Position numbers and translations under genes: made by a program. Below the pieces are notes generated by a model. The model did no database searches. It had not been told where the DNA came from and was given only the letters and a program-made list of their open reading frames with translations. Positions 5,612 to 6,085 of a stretch of DNA of 6,085 nucleotides are shown piece by piece. Source of the stretch: Bacteroidota bacterium (GTDB lineage Bacteria > Bacteroidota > Bacteroidia > Flavobacteriales_F > PHOS-HE28); the NCBI GenBank assembly GCA_023428865.1, contig JAEYWT010000406.1:1-6085 (forward strand), written 5' to 3'. The first letter of the stretch is position 1. Every line of letters begins with the position of its first letter.

Positions 5612-6085
5612 TCAGATCTCGGCGCTCAACGTCTGCACTTCGGCCGAAGCCTGCTCCCACTGCTCCATCACCGTAGCGATGTTCTTTGCAAGATCACCGA
5701 GGCGTTCGTAGCCCTTCTGCAACTGGTCCGCAGGCATACCGCCCTTCATCACTTCGGCTTGCAACTGCTTCTCCTCTTTCTCCAGATCGGCCAGTTGTTT
5801 CTCGAAGCGCTCCACAGCGTTCTGTGCTTTGCGGCGCTCCTTCTCGCGATCACGGCCATCGCGCTGGTCGTTCCGCTTTTCCGCTTTGGGCGTTCTGGGC
5901 TGCACCGCGCTGGACTTACCGATGTCGGCGGTCTGCAACTCCTTGCGTTTCTCGATCAGCTCCAGGATGTCCATGTGCTGGTCGCGGATGCGGTGCTCGT
6001 CGAGTTCGAGGATCCGCGTGGTGAGGCCGGTGAGGAAATCACGATCGTGGCTCACCAGTAGGAAAGTGCCGTCGTAGTTCTTCAA
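5612..6085 (-). CDS. ABC-F family ATPase, C-terminal part (5' end beyond window)
   Basis: The final 157 codons of a gene entering from the right edge; the first visible codon, TTG, is internal (Leu). The segment LKNYDGTFLLVSHDRDFL (visible residues 1-18) is the end of the second ABC ATPase domain with its H-loop His13, in the form typical of ABC-F proteins. These act on the ribosome or in antibiotic protection and have no membrane domain. After ELIEKRK the sequence becomes a charged linker (about 52-85), then a long Glu/Lys/Gln-rich coiled coil (about 86-157, with FEKQLADLEKEEKQLQAEV). The layout resembles the C-terminal extension of YheS-type members more than EttA, but subgroup assignment needs the missing part. 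The stop is at 5612, and 83 bases separate it from gldM, without a clear terminator. Confidence 0.9.
   Translation of the reverse strand: MKNYDGTFLLVSHDRDFLTGLTTRILELDEHRIRDQHMDILELIEKRKELQTADIGKSSAVQPRTPKAEKRNDQRDGRDREKERRKAQNAVERFEKQLADLEKEEKQLQAEVMKGGMPADQLQKGYERLGDLAKNIATVMEQWEQASAEVQTLSAEI

Noticed and set aside
5107..5676. Plus-strand frame of 189 codons
   Set aside because: Antisense to the N-terminal half of gldM and the end of the ABC-F gene; low-complexity Ser/Arg/Ala composition.
1..6085. CRISPR array, insertion sequence or phage genes
   Set aside because: No regularly spaced repeats, transposase motifs or phage structural genes were seen; the only notable repeats are the tRNA-derived ones.

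Overview
The window looks like a piece of a GC-rich Bacteroidota chromosome, probably Flavobacteriales-like. The evidence is a full-length GldM (the type IX secretion and gliding motor subunit, restricted to this phylum), a TAnnTTTG-type -7 promoter element in front of a tRNA, genes without clear Shine-Dalgarno sites, and adjacent era and der. No species can be named from sequence reading alone. Every supported gene lies on the minus strand, so transcription runs from high to low coordinates; the long plus-strand reading frames are antisense shadows.

Layout in transcription order. The 3' end of an ABC-F ATPase gene (6085-5612, cut by the window edge) is followed by gldM (5528-3906). An initiator tRNA-Met follows directly (3865-3793), with a Bacteroidetes-type promoter overlapping the gldM stop and a perfect hairpin terminator behind it. 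Next comes a small GIY-YIG nuclease gene (3753-3508). Its stop codon lies inside a second, truncated copy of the initiator tRNA (3512-3451) that has its own similar terminator (3445-3411). The essential ribosome-assembly GTPases era (3387-2512) and der (2477-1173) follow. A secreted protein of probable DUF3857/transglutaminase-like architecture starts immediately behind der and runs off the left edge (1167-1).

Most of the content is housekeeping: initiator tRNA, Era, Der and an ABC-F factor all serve translation or ribosome maturation. GldM and the secreted protein belong to the envelope. gldM has no gldL in front of it and no gldN behind it in this window, which is unusual.

The most interesting region is 3411-3865. 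It reads as tRNA, terminator, nuclease, tRNA 3' fragment, terminator. The two tRNA-terminator blocks share a 27-bp exact repeat, a further near-identical 20-bp block, and similar sequence running into the terminators. The small nuclease gene therefore sits between duplicated tRNA 3' halves, as expected for a minimal tRNA-targeting mobile cassette or for a segmental tRNA duplication exploited by the nuclease gene. The fragment also carries a perfect 16-bp palindrome in place of the tRNA variable region.
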